Positions 18,385-25,359 of a DNA stretch of 53,166 nt are shown piece by piece. The position numbers and the translations under genes are program-made. Numbering within the stretch: position 1 is the first letter of the stretch; the number at the start of each line of letters is the position of its first letter. The notes beneath the pieces are model-generated. The model was not told the DNA's origin. It saw only the letters and a program-made list of their open reading frames with translations, and did no database searches. The stretch comes from Brevinema andersonii (GTDB taxonomy: Bacteria; Spirochaetota; DYKD01). Location of the stretch: NCBI GenBank assembly GCA_020722765.1, contig DYKD01000015.1, positions 1 through 53,166 on the forward strand. Direction: 5' to 3'.

Positions 18385-19655
18385 TTTTTCGCTTTTCCTA
18401 CCAATGATTTTGCAGCAGCCTTCCCTGCTACAGCGCCAGATGCAAAAGCAAACTGAAGGTTATATCCACCACAATCCCCATGAATATCCATGACTTCTCC
18501 AGCAAAGTACAACCCAGGGCACAACAAGGACTCCATGGTGCGTGGATCAATCTTATCCGTATCCACACCACCATCTGTAACTTGCGCTTCCTTGAAAGAA
18601 CGAGACTGTTTCAATCTGATTTCCAGTCTCTTGAAGACTCTCACAATTTCCTGACGCACAGTCTTGGATACCTGCGATACAGGAATTTCCACATCCAGCT
18701 TCAGTATATTTCGCAAAATGACTTGGACATGTTTTTTAGGAAGTATGCCGATAAGGCTGTTCCCCAATGAACGTCCAGGATTGGATTCCCATATCGTAAG
18801 AATCTTCTTATCAACTTCCTCTGATGAATGTTCTGGAAAGAAATCAAGGATGAGCACTGCGGGGTTCTTCTCTATGTCCCTTGAGACAAAGGAACTCAAA
18901 TAAAAAACAGCGGGGCCTGAGACTCCATAATGAGTAAACATCACTTCATCAGTCACAGAGGGACTTTCTTTCCCATTCTGAAGGATACGCGCAGCAGCAA
19001 GAACCTGGACCCCTTGCAGATCAAAAAGCGCTTTCTCGTGTGTCTCAAATCCGACCAGACTTGGAACAGGATCAACTATAGAATGCCCAAAAGCGCGTGC
19101 GATGTCATATCCATCTGGCAAAGCACCCAACTGCGGATAAGTCATTCCTCCTGTAGCTATGATGACACGCAGACCTGAAAAGGTTTCTCCTGCTGCGGTC
19201 CTGATGACAAAACAGTCATTGCCCTTTTCAACAGCCTTGACACGCATATTTGTGAAAGCCTTCACACCATATCTATTTATCTCATCCTTCAGATTGTCAA
19301 TGATGGTAATGGCCTGATCTGTCACAGGAAAATATCTTCCTTTCTCTTCCTCCTTGAATTCCACACCAAGGCTATTGAAATATTCCAGAAGATCGAAATT
19401 GGAAAACCTTCCTAAAACACCGTTTACAAAGCGGGGGTTTTTCCCATGAAAAAAATCGTTCGACATGTCTGAATTTGTCAGGTTGCAACGTCCATTCCCT
19501 GTGACACCGAGCTTGCGTCCGAACTTTATATTCGCATCAAGAAGCAGGACAGAACCCTTTCTATCTGCCAGTTCCTTCGCAGCGTTTATGGAAGCGAACA
19601 TTCCTGCAGGTCCCCCACCAAGGACTATGATTGAAAAAACTTCATGGCTGCGCAT
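18381..19655 (-). CDS. HI0933/BaiN-like FAD-dependent oxidoreductase (YhiN family)
   Basis: About 424 aa. The FAD-binding GGGPAGMFASINAA is at the N-terminus, GVTGNGRCNLTN is the family signature, and the end carries GLYFAGEVMDIHGDCGGYNL with a second FAD contact. The insert domain (about 190-340) is the beta-barrel/helical part typical of HI0933-like flavoproteins. The true substrate of most members is unknown. The start at 19655 (MRSHEV) has GGAGG six nt upstream; the TTG further upstream overlaps that site. The 5' end overlaps the tcdA 3' end, and the 3' end overlaps the methyltransferase relic, forming a compact operon tatD-tcdA-this gene. Confidence 0.88.
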   Translation of the reverse strand: MRSHEVFSIIVLGGGPAGMFASINAAKELADRKGSVLLLDANIKFGRKLGVTGNGRCNLTNSDMSNDFFHGKNPRFVNGVLGRFSNFDLLEYFNSLGVEFKEEEKGRYFPVTDQAITIIDNLKDEINRYGVKAFTNMRVKAVEKGNDCFVIRTAAGETFSGLRVIIATGGMTYPQLGALPDGYDIARAFGHSIVDPVPSLVGFETHEKALFDLQGVQVLAAARILQNGKESPSVTDEVMFTHYGVSGPAVFYLSSFVSRDIEKNPAVLILDFFPEHSSEEVDKKILTIWESNPGRSLGNSLIGILPKKHVQVILRNILKLDVEIPVSQVSKTVRQEIVRVFKRLEIRLKQSRSFKEAQVTDGGVDTDKIDPRTMESLLCPGLYFAGEVMDIHGDCGGYNLQFAFASGAVAGKAAAKSLVGKAKK

Positions 19656-20415
19656 TTTGCCCTCCAAGCAGATGAAAAATCACTTCTGACACAATCATCA
19701 AACCGAATATCCCTGTAATATAGGAAAGGCTGCCTATTGGTTTCCGCTTTCGTCCTCTTTCAAAGTCGCCTGGATCATTCTCTTCTTCATCCGCAATCAA
19801 GGACTTATCTGGAAGTTCTGTCGAATAGACGCACCTGATTCCAGAGGAAATATCCAGCTTTCTCAATTTCTTGCGTACATGCTGGGCCAACGGACAATTG
19901 ACAACATTGAAAAGGTCTCCTGCCTTTATGAAAGCCGGATTCTTGCGACCTGCAGCGCCCATGCTGGAAATGATGGGAATCTTGCGTTTGTAACATTCAG
20001 AAAGAAGAACAACCTTGGGATTCACACTGTCAATGGCATCAACAACAATATCAGTGGGAAGACTGAAAACAGAATCAAAAGAATCATGATGAAGGAAAAC
20101 AGGATATTTTTCAACAGAACAGTCAGGATTGATTTCAAGAATCCTTTCAGCCGCAATATCCGCTTTCCGTTTTCCCAGGTTTGATGTCAACGCATAAATC
20201 TGACGGTTGAAATTGGCTGGCCTTACAACATCAAAATCAACAAGGCGGAAAGCCCCGATTCCCATCCTAGCCAGACCTTCCACAGCATAAGAACCCACAG
20301 CTCCCAATCCACATACTGTAACATGGCTTTTCTTAAGAATCTCCATTTTCTCGGCACCCAAAGCGAGAAAGATCCTGTCAAAACGTTCTTCGTATGTCGG
20401 AATGTTTTCAGACAT
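19642..20415 (-). CDS. tcdA: tRNA threonylcarbamoyladenosine dehydratase
   Basis: 257 aa, E1-like ThiF/MoeB fold. ATP-dependent cyclisation of t6A37 in tRNA to ct6A. Key features: the glycine-rich VCGLGAVGSYAVEGLARMG, the DFDVVRPANFNRQ segment with the nucleotide-contacting Asp/Arg, DAIDSVNPKV, and SSMGAAGRKNPAF. The C-terminal GSLSYITGIFGL matches TcdA rather than ThiF or MoeB. It overlaps tatD by 8 nt. The ribosome site is weak, consistent with translational coupling. Confidence 0.92.
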   Translation of the reverse strand: MSENIPTYEERFDRIFLALGAEKMEILKKSHVTVCGLGAVGSYAVEGLARMGIGAFRLVDFDVVRPANFNRQIYALTSNLGKRKADIAAERILEINPDCSVEKYPVFLHHDSFDSVFSLPTDIVVDAIDSVNPKVVLLSECYKRKIPIISSMGAAGRKNPAFIKAGDLFNVVNCPLAQHVRKKLRKLDISSGIRCVYSTELPDKSLIADEEENDPGDFERGRKRKPIGSLSYITGIFGLMIVSEVIFHLLGGQNAQP

Positions 20416-21202
20416 TGTTTTCCCTTTTTTTCAAAAGATCCCCGAAAACAGACATAGAATTATTCCAGATGATTTCTTCCAAATCAGTCGAATCCAATTT
20501 CAACTTTTCTGCAACAGTTTGTGCCACATGAACAAGATTTGCAGGGATGTTCGGTTCAACAACTTTGTGGTCAACAACAGGAGGCAGGTCAGGTGCATCC
20601 GTCTCCAGCAACAGGCGTTCCTTTGGGACTGTTAGCAGTGCAGCGTTCCCTTTTTTGTTATTTGAACGTGTGATACTTCCTGAAAAAGAGAAATAGCATC
20701 CTGCTTTTGAAAGACGGGGAATAAGCTCAACAGGCCCTGAGAAAGAATGAAGAATGATTGGAAATCCTGAGCAGGCATATTCTTCTATAATAGCAGGCAT
20801 GATATCCCAAGCTTTCCTGCAGTGAATGCTTACAGGCAAACCTCGTTTCTTTGCAATGTCCATCTGCATCCTGAAAACTTTTTCCTGTAACTGGTCATTT
20901 CGGACATTTAAAGCGTAATCTAGACCAATCTCTCCTATTGCTGAAGGCTCTGCATCAAGGAATCCCATCAATTTTCCAGACCAATCCTCTCCTGCCTCAT
21001 CAACATACCATGGATGAAGACCGAAGGCTGGCAGGATGGCTGATTCCTTTGCGCATAGTGAGGATACAGAACTCCAATCATCAGGAGAGCTTCCACAGCA
21101 GATCCATCCTTTGATATTGGAAGAGAAAGCATCCTCAAGCAACCTTTTAAACTGAGGAAAAATCCGTTCATCTTGGAAGTGTATATGAGAATCAAAAAGC
21201 AT
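20408..21202 (-). CDS. tatD: TatD-family metal-dependent hydrolase (DNase)
   Basis: 264 aa TIM barrel. DSHIHFQD at the start (metal-binding HxH), GEIGLDY, SIHCRKAW, ILHSFSG and LLETDAPDLPP are the ordered TatD metal and active-site motifs. Family members act as 3'-5' DNases and in some cases as quality-control deacylases. No Shine-Dalgarno site is visible before the ATG; the strand just upstream holds the hairpin at 21227-21262. It heads the minus-strand operon with tcdA. Confidence 0.9.
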   Translation of the reverse strand: MLFDSHIHFQDERIFPQFKRLLEDAFSSNIKGWICCGSSPDDWSSVSSLCAKESAILPAFGLHPWYVDEAGEDWSGKLMGFLDAEPSAIGEIGLDYALNVRNDQLQEKVFRMQMDIAKKRGLPVSIHCRKAWDIMPAIIEEYACSGFPIILHSFSGPVELIPRLSKAGCYFSFSGSITRSNNKKGNAALLTVPKERLLLETDAPDLPPVVDHKVVEPNIPANLVHVAQTVAEKLKLDSTDLEEIIWNNSMSVFGDLLKKRENNV

Positions 21203-21226
21203 GAGAGATGATAATCAAAAATCCGT

Positions 21227-21262
21227 AAAAAAGCAAGGTCTCCTATAATAGGAGGCTTTTTT
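21227..21262. terminator. terminator-like hairpin in the divergent tatD / radical SAM-cluster gap
   Basis: AAAAAAGC (21227-21234) and GCTTTTTT (21255-21262) flank the stem CTCCTA/TAGGAG (21240-21245/21249-21254). The structure would stop transcription on plus after the T run and has a run of T on minus as well. It stands only 25 nt upstream of tatD, between two divergent genes, where no terminator is needed for either gene; it may be a leader attenuator for tatD or an insulator. Confidence 0.5.
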
Positions 21263-21274
21263 ATGGGATAAAAA

Positions 21275-21322
21275 ATGTCAACCATATGTTAATCATGTTA
21301 ACTTATTCATATTGATGTTAAC
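21275..21322. repeat. array of ATGTyAAc repeats, possible operator
   Basis: Four copies: ATGTCAAC (21275), ATGTTAAT (21286), ATGTTAAC (21295) and ATGTTAAC (21315). Start-to-start spacings are 11, 9 and 20 bases, close to one or two turns of the helix. GTTAAC occurs again at 21405-21410. The array lies upstream of the DsrE-radical SAM cluster and behind tatD. The factor is unknown. Confidence 0.45.
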
Positions 21323-21420
21323 TTTTTTGTTTTAAATGATCTTTAAAAACAATCGGATACGAACGGATCTACTCCTCACTTTTTTAATTATTACTATTTA
21401 TGTTGTTAACTAAAATAATA

Positions 21421-21451
21421 ATTTTGGTCTGATAATATATTTTGGTCTGAT
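21421..21451 (+). repeat. direct repeat ATTTTGGTCTGAT x2 upstream of the radical SAM cluster
   Basis: Two identical 13-base copies (21421-21433 and 21439-21451), 18 bases start to start, 38 nt before the DsrE-like start codon. GATAAT in the first copy could also serve as a -10 box, but no convincing -35 stands at the right distance. Probably a regulator-binding pair. Confidence 0.4.
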
Positions 21452-21488
21452 TTTTGCATTAAAAAATAGTACGCTGAAGAGGTAATAC

Positions 21489-21920
21489 ATGTCAACAGCA
21501 CAAAAAGAAAAATCAACCATCGTTGTTCATAGCGGAGACTTGGACAAGATATATAGCGCACTCATAATAGCCAACGGAGCCCTTTCCATGGGAATGGAAT
21601 CGACACTTTTCTTCACTTTTTGGGGACTGGAGAGATTGAAGAAAGGGTCCTTAGACAAAGGGAAGCTTTCCAGTATGAATATGCTTGGCATAGGTCCAAC
21701 AATGGTAAAAAAGAAAATGAAGAAACAGAATGTACCAACACTGGACACACTAATGACCGATTACAAGGAACTTGGCGGAAAAATACTTGCCTGTGAAATG
21801 ACTATGGCTGTGATGGGAATAAAAAAGAGTGATCTCAGGCAGGATCTGATTGACGGATATGTTGGTGTCGGATCCTACATACAGGAAGCCCGAGAATCCA
21901 AGATGACCTTGTTTATCTGA
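21489..21920 (+). CDS. DsrE/DsrF-like (DsrE2-type) sulfur-carrier protein
   Basis: 143 aa. The N-terminal VVHSGDLDKIYSALIIANGA and MESTLFFTFWGLERLKKG match the DsrE-like fold; the single cysteine (Cys102) in ILACEMTMAVMGI is in the position of the reactive Cys of DsrE2-type sulfur carriers (family pattern ACxMSMdvMGi). Such proteins hold sulfur as a persulfide and pass it on. AGAGGT precedes the ATG. It is the first gene of a six-gene plus-strand run that includes a methyltransferase, a Cys-rich peptide, a radical SAM enzyme and a thioredoxin/reductase fusion, so supply of sulfur or redox equivalents to that pathway is likely. Fold call is firm, role inferred. Confidence 0.8.
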   Translation: MSTAQKEKSTIVVHSGDLDKIYSALIIANGALSMGMESTLFFTFWGLERLKKGSLDKGKLSSMNMLGIGPTMVKKKMKKQNVPTLDTLMTDYKELGGKILACEMTMAVMGIKKSDLRQDLIDGYVGVGSYIQEARESKMTLFI

Positions 21921-21937
21921 TTAAGGAAAAAAGTAGA

Positions 21938-22549
21938 ATGAGTGATACTCTCATACAAAAACGCTATGCCAAAGAGACAGAATCAGCGGGACTTGGATGT
22001 GCCAATCTCAATCCGTTTCTTGACATTAGAGCTGGAGAAAAGGTACTCGATCTAGGATGTGGTTCTGGTGGGCAATCTATTTTGTTGGCTGAAAAAGTTG
22101 GAACAGCAGGCAGTGTGACTGGTATTGATCTAACAACGGAGATGATTGATAAGGCAAAAGCGAAGAATCCTCCTGAAAACGTTGTTTTTCTTACGGCTGA
22201 TATGCATTCTTTGCCCTTTTCTGACAGATCCTATGATCTTATCCTATCCAATTGCGTCATCAATCATACTCTTAGAAAAGCTGATGTTTTCAGTGAGATC
22301 TTCAGGGTTTTAAAACCAGGAGGACGGTTTCTCATAGGCGATGTCATGTCTGTAGAAGCTCTACCTGAAGAAATCGCCAATGATCCAGTAGCTTTGGCAG
22401 ATTGCTGGGGGGGAGCCATTCCGAAGGAAAAATATCTTGAGATTGTGGAACAATGCGGATTTATCAAACTTGAAATCCTCTCTTCACGAAGGTACATGAA
22501 AAACGGCTATGAATTGGAAAGTATCACACTAAAAGGAGTGAGACCATGA
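21938..22549 (+). CDS. ArsM-like SAM-dependent methyltransferase
   Basis: 203 aa class I methyltransferase: VLDLGCGSGGQS (motif I, about 36-47), GIDLTTEMIDKA (acidic SAM loop with Asp64), RVLKPGGRFLIGDV. It also has three cysteines where arsenite methyltransferases (ArsM) have metalloid ligands: Cys21 in LGCANLNPF, Cys106 in LSNCVINH and Cys156 in DCWGGAIPKEKY. That suggests a thiol- or metalloid-bound substrate, but a peptide or another thiol compound is equally possible here because the next gene is a tiny Cys-rich peptide starting inside this stop codon (ATGA). It is shorter than canonical ArsM, which has a longer C-terminal domain. Confidence 0.8.
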   Translation: MSDTLIQKRYAKETESAGLGCANLNPFLDIRAGEKVLDLGCGSGGQSILLAEKVGTAGSVTGIDLTTEMIDKAKAKNPPENVVFLTADMHSLPFSDRSYDLILSNCVINHTLRKADVFSEIFRVLKPGGRFLIGDVMSVEALPEEIANDPVALADCWGGAIPKEKYLEIVEQCGFIKLEILSSRRYMKNGYELESITLKGVRP

Positions 22550-22665
22550 AAAGCGTAACGGTTGTGAATATCAACCAGACGAAATCCTGTTGTGGCACAG
22601 CCAACAGCAATGTGGCACAGTGTTGCAGCAAGAGTTCCAGCTTGGTGGCAGGATGCCACGATTAG
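22546..22665 (+). CDS. 39-residue Cys-rich peptide, candidate RiPP precursor
   Basis: Not recognised as a named family. ATG overlaps the methyltransferase stop (ATGA at 22546-22549) and has AAAGGAG at ideal spacing upstream. A leader-like N-terminus (MKSVTVVNINQTKS) is followed by CCGTANSNVAQ, CCSKSSSLVAG and CHD. The cysteines stand at 15/16, 26/27 and 37, with His38 completing a third pair: an exact 11-residue period with VAQ and VAG before pairs two and three. The next gene encodes a radical SAM/SPASM enzyme, and a terminator hairpin between them would raise peptide levels over enzyme, as is usual for modified-peptide precursors. A small metal- or metalloid-binding peptide is the main alternative. 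That it is translated is well supported; modification is inferred. Confidence 0.75.
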   Translation: MKSVTVVNINQTKSCCGTANSNVAQCCSKSSSLVAGCHD

Positions 22666-22670
22666 GTAGA

Positions 22671-22707
22671 AGAGGGACGGGAAGATTTTTCCCGTCCTCT
22701 TTTTTTT
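22671..22707 (+). terminator. intrinsic terminator / attenuator between peptide and radical SAM gene
   Basis: Left arm AGAGGGACGGGAA (22671-22683), loop GATTT, right arm TTCCCGTCCTCT (22689-22700) with a one-base bulge, then eight T (22700-22707). The GAGGTG ribosome site of the radical SAM gene begins directly after the T run. Partial termination would give many peptide transcripts per maturase transcript. Confidence 0.8.
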
Positions 22708-22717
22708 GAGGTGAACG

Positions 22718-24058
22718 ATGAAACTGTCTCGTTATAATCAGATCACAGAACTGTCAGACGGGCAATTTGCGATATATAACATTCTCTCAGGTGCTTTTGA
22801 TATCTGTAACAAGGACGTGGCAGATGCGGCCTCTGGAAAAGGTCCGGTTCCGGAAGCGTTCAGAGAAACACTGTTTGAAAGGGGATATATATTTCGAAAT
22901 GGACGAGATGAGCAGAACTATGTTGACAGAAGATATCAGGAGTTCCTATCTGAACAGGCGAAAAACGAGAATCAGTATTTGTTTGTCTTTGATTATTCCT
23001 GCAACTTTCAGTGTCCCTATTGTTATCAAAAGGGAACACCCATTTCACTCTCTTCTGATGATGATTTGGTTATGGATGCTTTTATTGATTTTGTAAGAAA
23101 GGATTCACAAAAAAACGGGAAAAGACCTTTTGTAACCCTGTTCGGTGGGGAACCATTGCTTGTTAGCACAAAAAGGAAAGACCAGGTATCACGGCTTGTG
23201 AAGAAACTTGCAGCAGAAAATATAGAACTTACAGTCGTGACTAACGGATATCATTTCTTGGAATACCTTCCCATTTTGCAGATGGCAAAGTTAAGGGAAA
23301 TCCATTTTACTCTTGATGGTTACAAGGATATCCATGACAAACGTCGTGATGTGAAAGAGGGAACAGGAAGTTTTGACAGGATCATCAAAGGAATGCATGC
23401 AGCGGTTGAGGCGGGAATAACAGTCAATTTGCGGATCATTACAGACAAAAGCACCATGCCAACATTTCCTCAACTCGCCACTCGTTTGCAGGAAGAAGGT
23501 TTTTTAGATCTTCCTAAAAACAAATTCAAGACATCATTGGGGCGTAATTACGAGTTAATCAATGATTCTGAAACCCCGGAAGTGTTATATACACTTGATG
23601 TGATGTATGCCGATTATGCGAAGCTTATGGTGGATAATCCCCTTGTGAAGAAGATGCACATGCCTTCCTTTTTTGGAATTACCATGATGATGGAGACTGG
23701 AGAGATGTACCTTCCCAGTTTTGATACATGTCCTGGAGCCAAGTCTGAATTCGTATTGGATCTTAGCGGACACATCTATTCCTGCACAGCGACTTGTGGT
23801 CGTGAAGATTATCAACTGGGAACCTTCTATCCCGAAGTCAGGTATAATGAAGCAGAACTGGAAAAATGGAAACAACGATCTATCCTTACTATTCCTGGCT
23901 GCAAGGATTGCAGTGTTGGGGTTGTTTGCGGTGGGGGGTGCGCTGTCATTGCCAAAGAGCAGAATGGCGATATCCTTTCAAAAAATTGTAAACCCATCAA
24001 GAAGGTGATGGATATAGGAATCGAATATTTCAAGAACGAGTTACTCAAAAAAATATAG
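22718..24058 (+). CDS. radical SAM/SPASM peptide-maturase-like enzyme
   Basis: 446 aa. Residues 1-85 hold a small domain (SDGQFAIYNILSGAFDICNK) of the sort seen ahead of radical SAM peptide maturases, where a peptide-recognition element may sit. CNFQCPYC (Cys95, Cys99, Cys102) binds the SAM-cleaving [4Fe-4S] cluster; FGGEP and THE-type strand motifs follow. The C-terminus has a complete SPASM set: a Cys before LSGHIYSC, then C-x2-C-x5-C-x3-C (395-408: CKDCSVGVVCGGGC) and a last Cys at 424, enough for two auxiliary clusters. Sactisynthases and related thioether- or C-C-forming maturases share this layout. The nearest candidate substrate is the upstream Cys-rich peptide. The bond formed cannot be predicted. 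Confidence 0.88.
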   Translation: MKLSRYNQITELSDGQFAIYNILSGAFDICNKDVADAASGKGPVPEAFRETLFERGYIFRNGRDEQNYVDRRYQEFLSEQAKNENQYLFVFDYSCNFQCPYCYQKGTPISLSSDDDLVMDAFIDFVRKDSQKNGKRPFVTLFGGEPLLVSTKRKDQVSRLVKKLAAENIELTVVTNGYHFLEYLPILQMAKLREIHFTLDGYKDIHDKRRDVKEGTGSFDRIIKGMHAAVEAGITVNLRIITDKSTMPTFPQLATRLQEEGFLDLPKNKFKTSLGRNYELINDSETPEVLYTLDVMYADYAKLMVDNPLVKKMHMPSFFGITMMMETGEMYLPSFDTCPGAKSEFVLDLSGHIYSCTATCGREDYQLGTFYPEVRYNEAELEKWKQRSILTIPGCKDCSVGVVCGGGCAVIAKEQNGDILSKNCKPIKKVMDIGIEYFKNELLKKI

Positions 24059-24066
24059 GAGGCCTT

Positions 24067-25347
24067 ATGGCAATAGAAATCAACAGTAATGAATTTGAAA
24101 AAAAAGTTATACAGGGAAAAGGTCCGGTAATAGTAGACTTTTATTCGACAGAATGTCCACCGTGCGAAGCCTTGGCTCCCAAATTCGAATATTTTTCTGA
24201 ACAATTCCATGGTAAGATCGCTTTTTACAAGATGTTAAGGCAAGGGAATAAGGAGCTTTCACTTTCGCTGGGTGTACGATCAAGTCCCACTCTCCTCTTT
24301 TTTTTAAATGGCAAAGAGGTGGGAGAACGCCTTTCAGGAGCAGTGAAAAAAAGCTCAATCCGCAAGGTGATAAAGGATTCGTTCGGACTTGTAGATGATA
24401 TATCCAAGATTGTCCGCAAGGAGATTCATACCGATGTGGCTATCATCGGTGCAGGACCTGCTGGTCTTACAGCTGGTCTTTATGCTTCCCGGGCAAAACT
24501 TGATACGTTGATCATCGATCAGGGAAATCCCGGTGGGCAGGTAAATCTCACCCATCTTGTTGCCAACTATCCTGGAACGGAAGAGCCCATCAATGGATAT
24601 ATGTTGATGCATAAGACAACGGAGCAAGTGTTGCACAATGGAGCAACCATAATGAGAGCTGCAGAAATTACTGCATTGGATCTCAAGAAAAAGACAATTG
24701 ACGTGGATGATGACAAACGCATAATAGCTCGTAGTATCATTTTAGCTACAGGCTCTAAACCACGTGAACTAGGATTGCCCGGTGAAAAAGAACTTTTTGG
24801 CAAAGGAATATCCTATTGTGCCACATGTGATGGCAAGTTTTATGAAGGAAAAGATATACTCGTCATTGGTGGTGGGAATAGCGCAGTGGAAGAGTCCATT
24901 TTTCTTGCTGAATTTGCGAAGAGCATAACCATAGTGCATCAGTTTGATGAATTCCAGGCAGAAAAGAAGTCCGCTGAAACCTTGCTGAGCAATCCCAAGG
25001 TGAAAGTCCTTTGGTCACATGAACCACGTGCTTTTATTGGTGAGGACTCTTTTCATATCCTTGAGGTAGAAGACTTGAAGGAAAAGAAACGGAAAAAGCT
25101 GGAAGGTTTTGCAGGAGTCTTTGTTTTTGTAGGATATGTTCCGCAGAATTCTCTTTTTGATAAACAGGTATCTCTCAACAAGTGGGGTTATGTTCAGGCA
25201 GATCCCCAAACAATGGCCATAGGTATGGATGGGGTTTTTGTAGCAGGAGATGTTCGGGAAAAAATATATAGGCAGATTACGACAGCAGTAAGTGATGGAA
25301 CCATAGCAGCCTTGTCTGTTCAGAATTTTTTACGCGAGAATCATTGA
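24067..25347 (+). CDS. thioredoxin-thioredoxin reductase fusion protein
   Basis: 426 aa. Residues 1-105 are a thioredoxin domain with CPPC at 30-33 (no preceding Trp, which is usual in WCGPC) and the cis-Pro loop SSPTLLFF. From about 121 a TrxB-like flavoprotein follows: FAD-binding GAGPAGL (128-134), redox-active CATC (251-254), nucleotide-binding GGGNSAVEE (268-276). The residues that normally clamp the NADPH 2'-phosphate (HRRDxFRA) read HQFDEFQA (291-298), without Arg, suggesting NADH or another electron donor. The order Trx-TrxR is the reverse of the fusion known from Mycobacterium leprae. AGGAGG of its ribosome site overlaps the preceding stop. Probably reduces disulfides of a neighbour protein or peptide. 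Confidence 0.9.
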   Translation: MAIEINSNEFEKKVIQGKGPVIVDFYSTECPPCEALAPKFEYFSEQFHGKIAFYKMLRQGNKELSLSLGVRSSPTLLFFLNGKEVGERLSGAVKKSSIRKVIKDSFGLVDDISKIVRKEIHTDVAIIGAGPAGLTAGLYASRAKLDTLIIDQGNPGGQVNLTHLVANYPGTEEPINGYMLMHKTTEQVLHNGATIMRAAEITALDLKKKTIDVDDDKRIIARSIILATGSKPRELGLPGEKELFGKGISYCATCDGKFYEGKDILVIGGGNSAVEESIFLAEFAKSITIVHQFDEFQAEKKSAETLLSNPKVKVLWSHEPRAFIGEDSFHILEVEDLKEKKRKKLEGFAGVFVFVGYVPQNSLFDKQVSLNKWGYVQADPQTMAIGMDGVFVAGDVREKIYRQITTAVSDGTIAALSVQNFLRENH

Positions 25348-25359
25348 AGTAAAGAATTT

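Noticed and set aside
22663-22665. Stop-codon readthrough or selenocysteine in the Cys-rich peptide or its neighbours
   Set aside because: The peptide stop is TAG, followed at once by a terminator; no in-frame TGA with a downstream hairpin was seen in the cluster genes.
24067-25347. Frameshifted pair of separate trxA and trxB genes
   Set aside because: One continuous frame with a normal linker between the domains; it is a true fusion.
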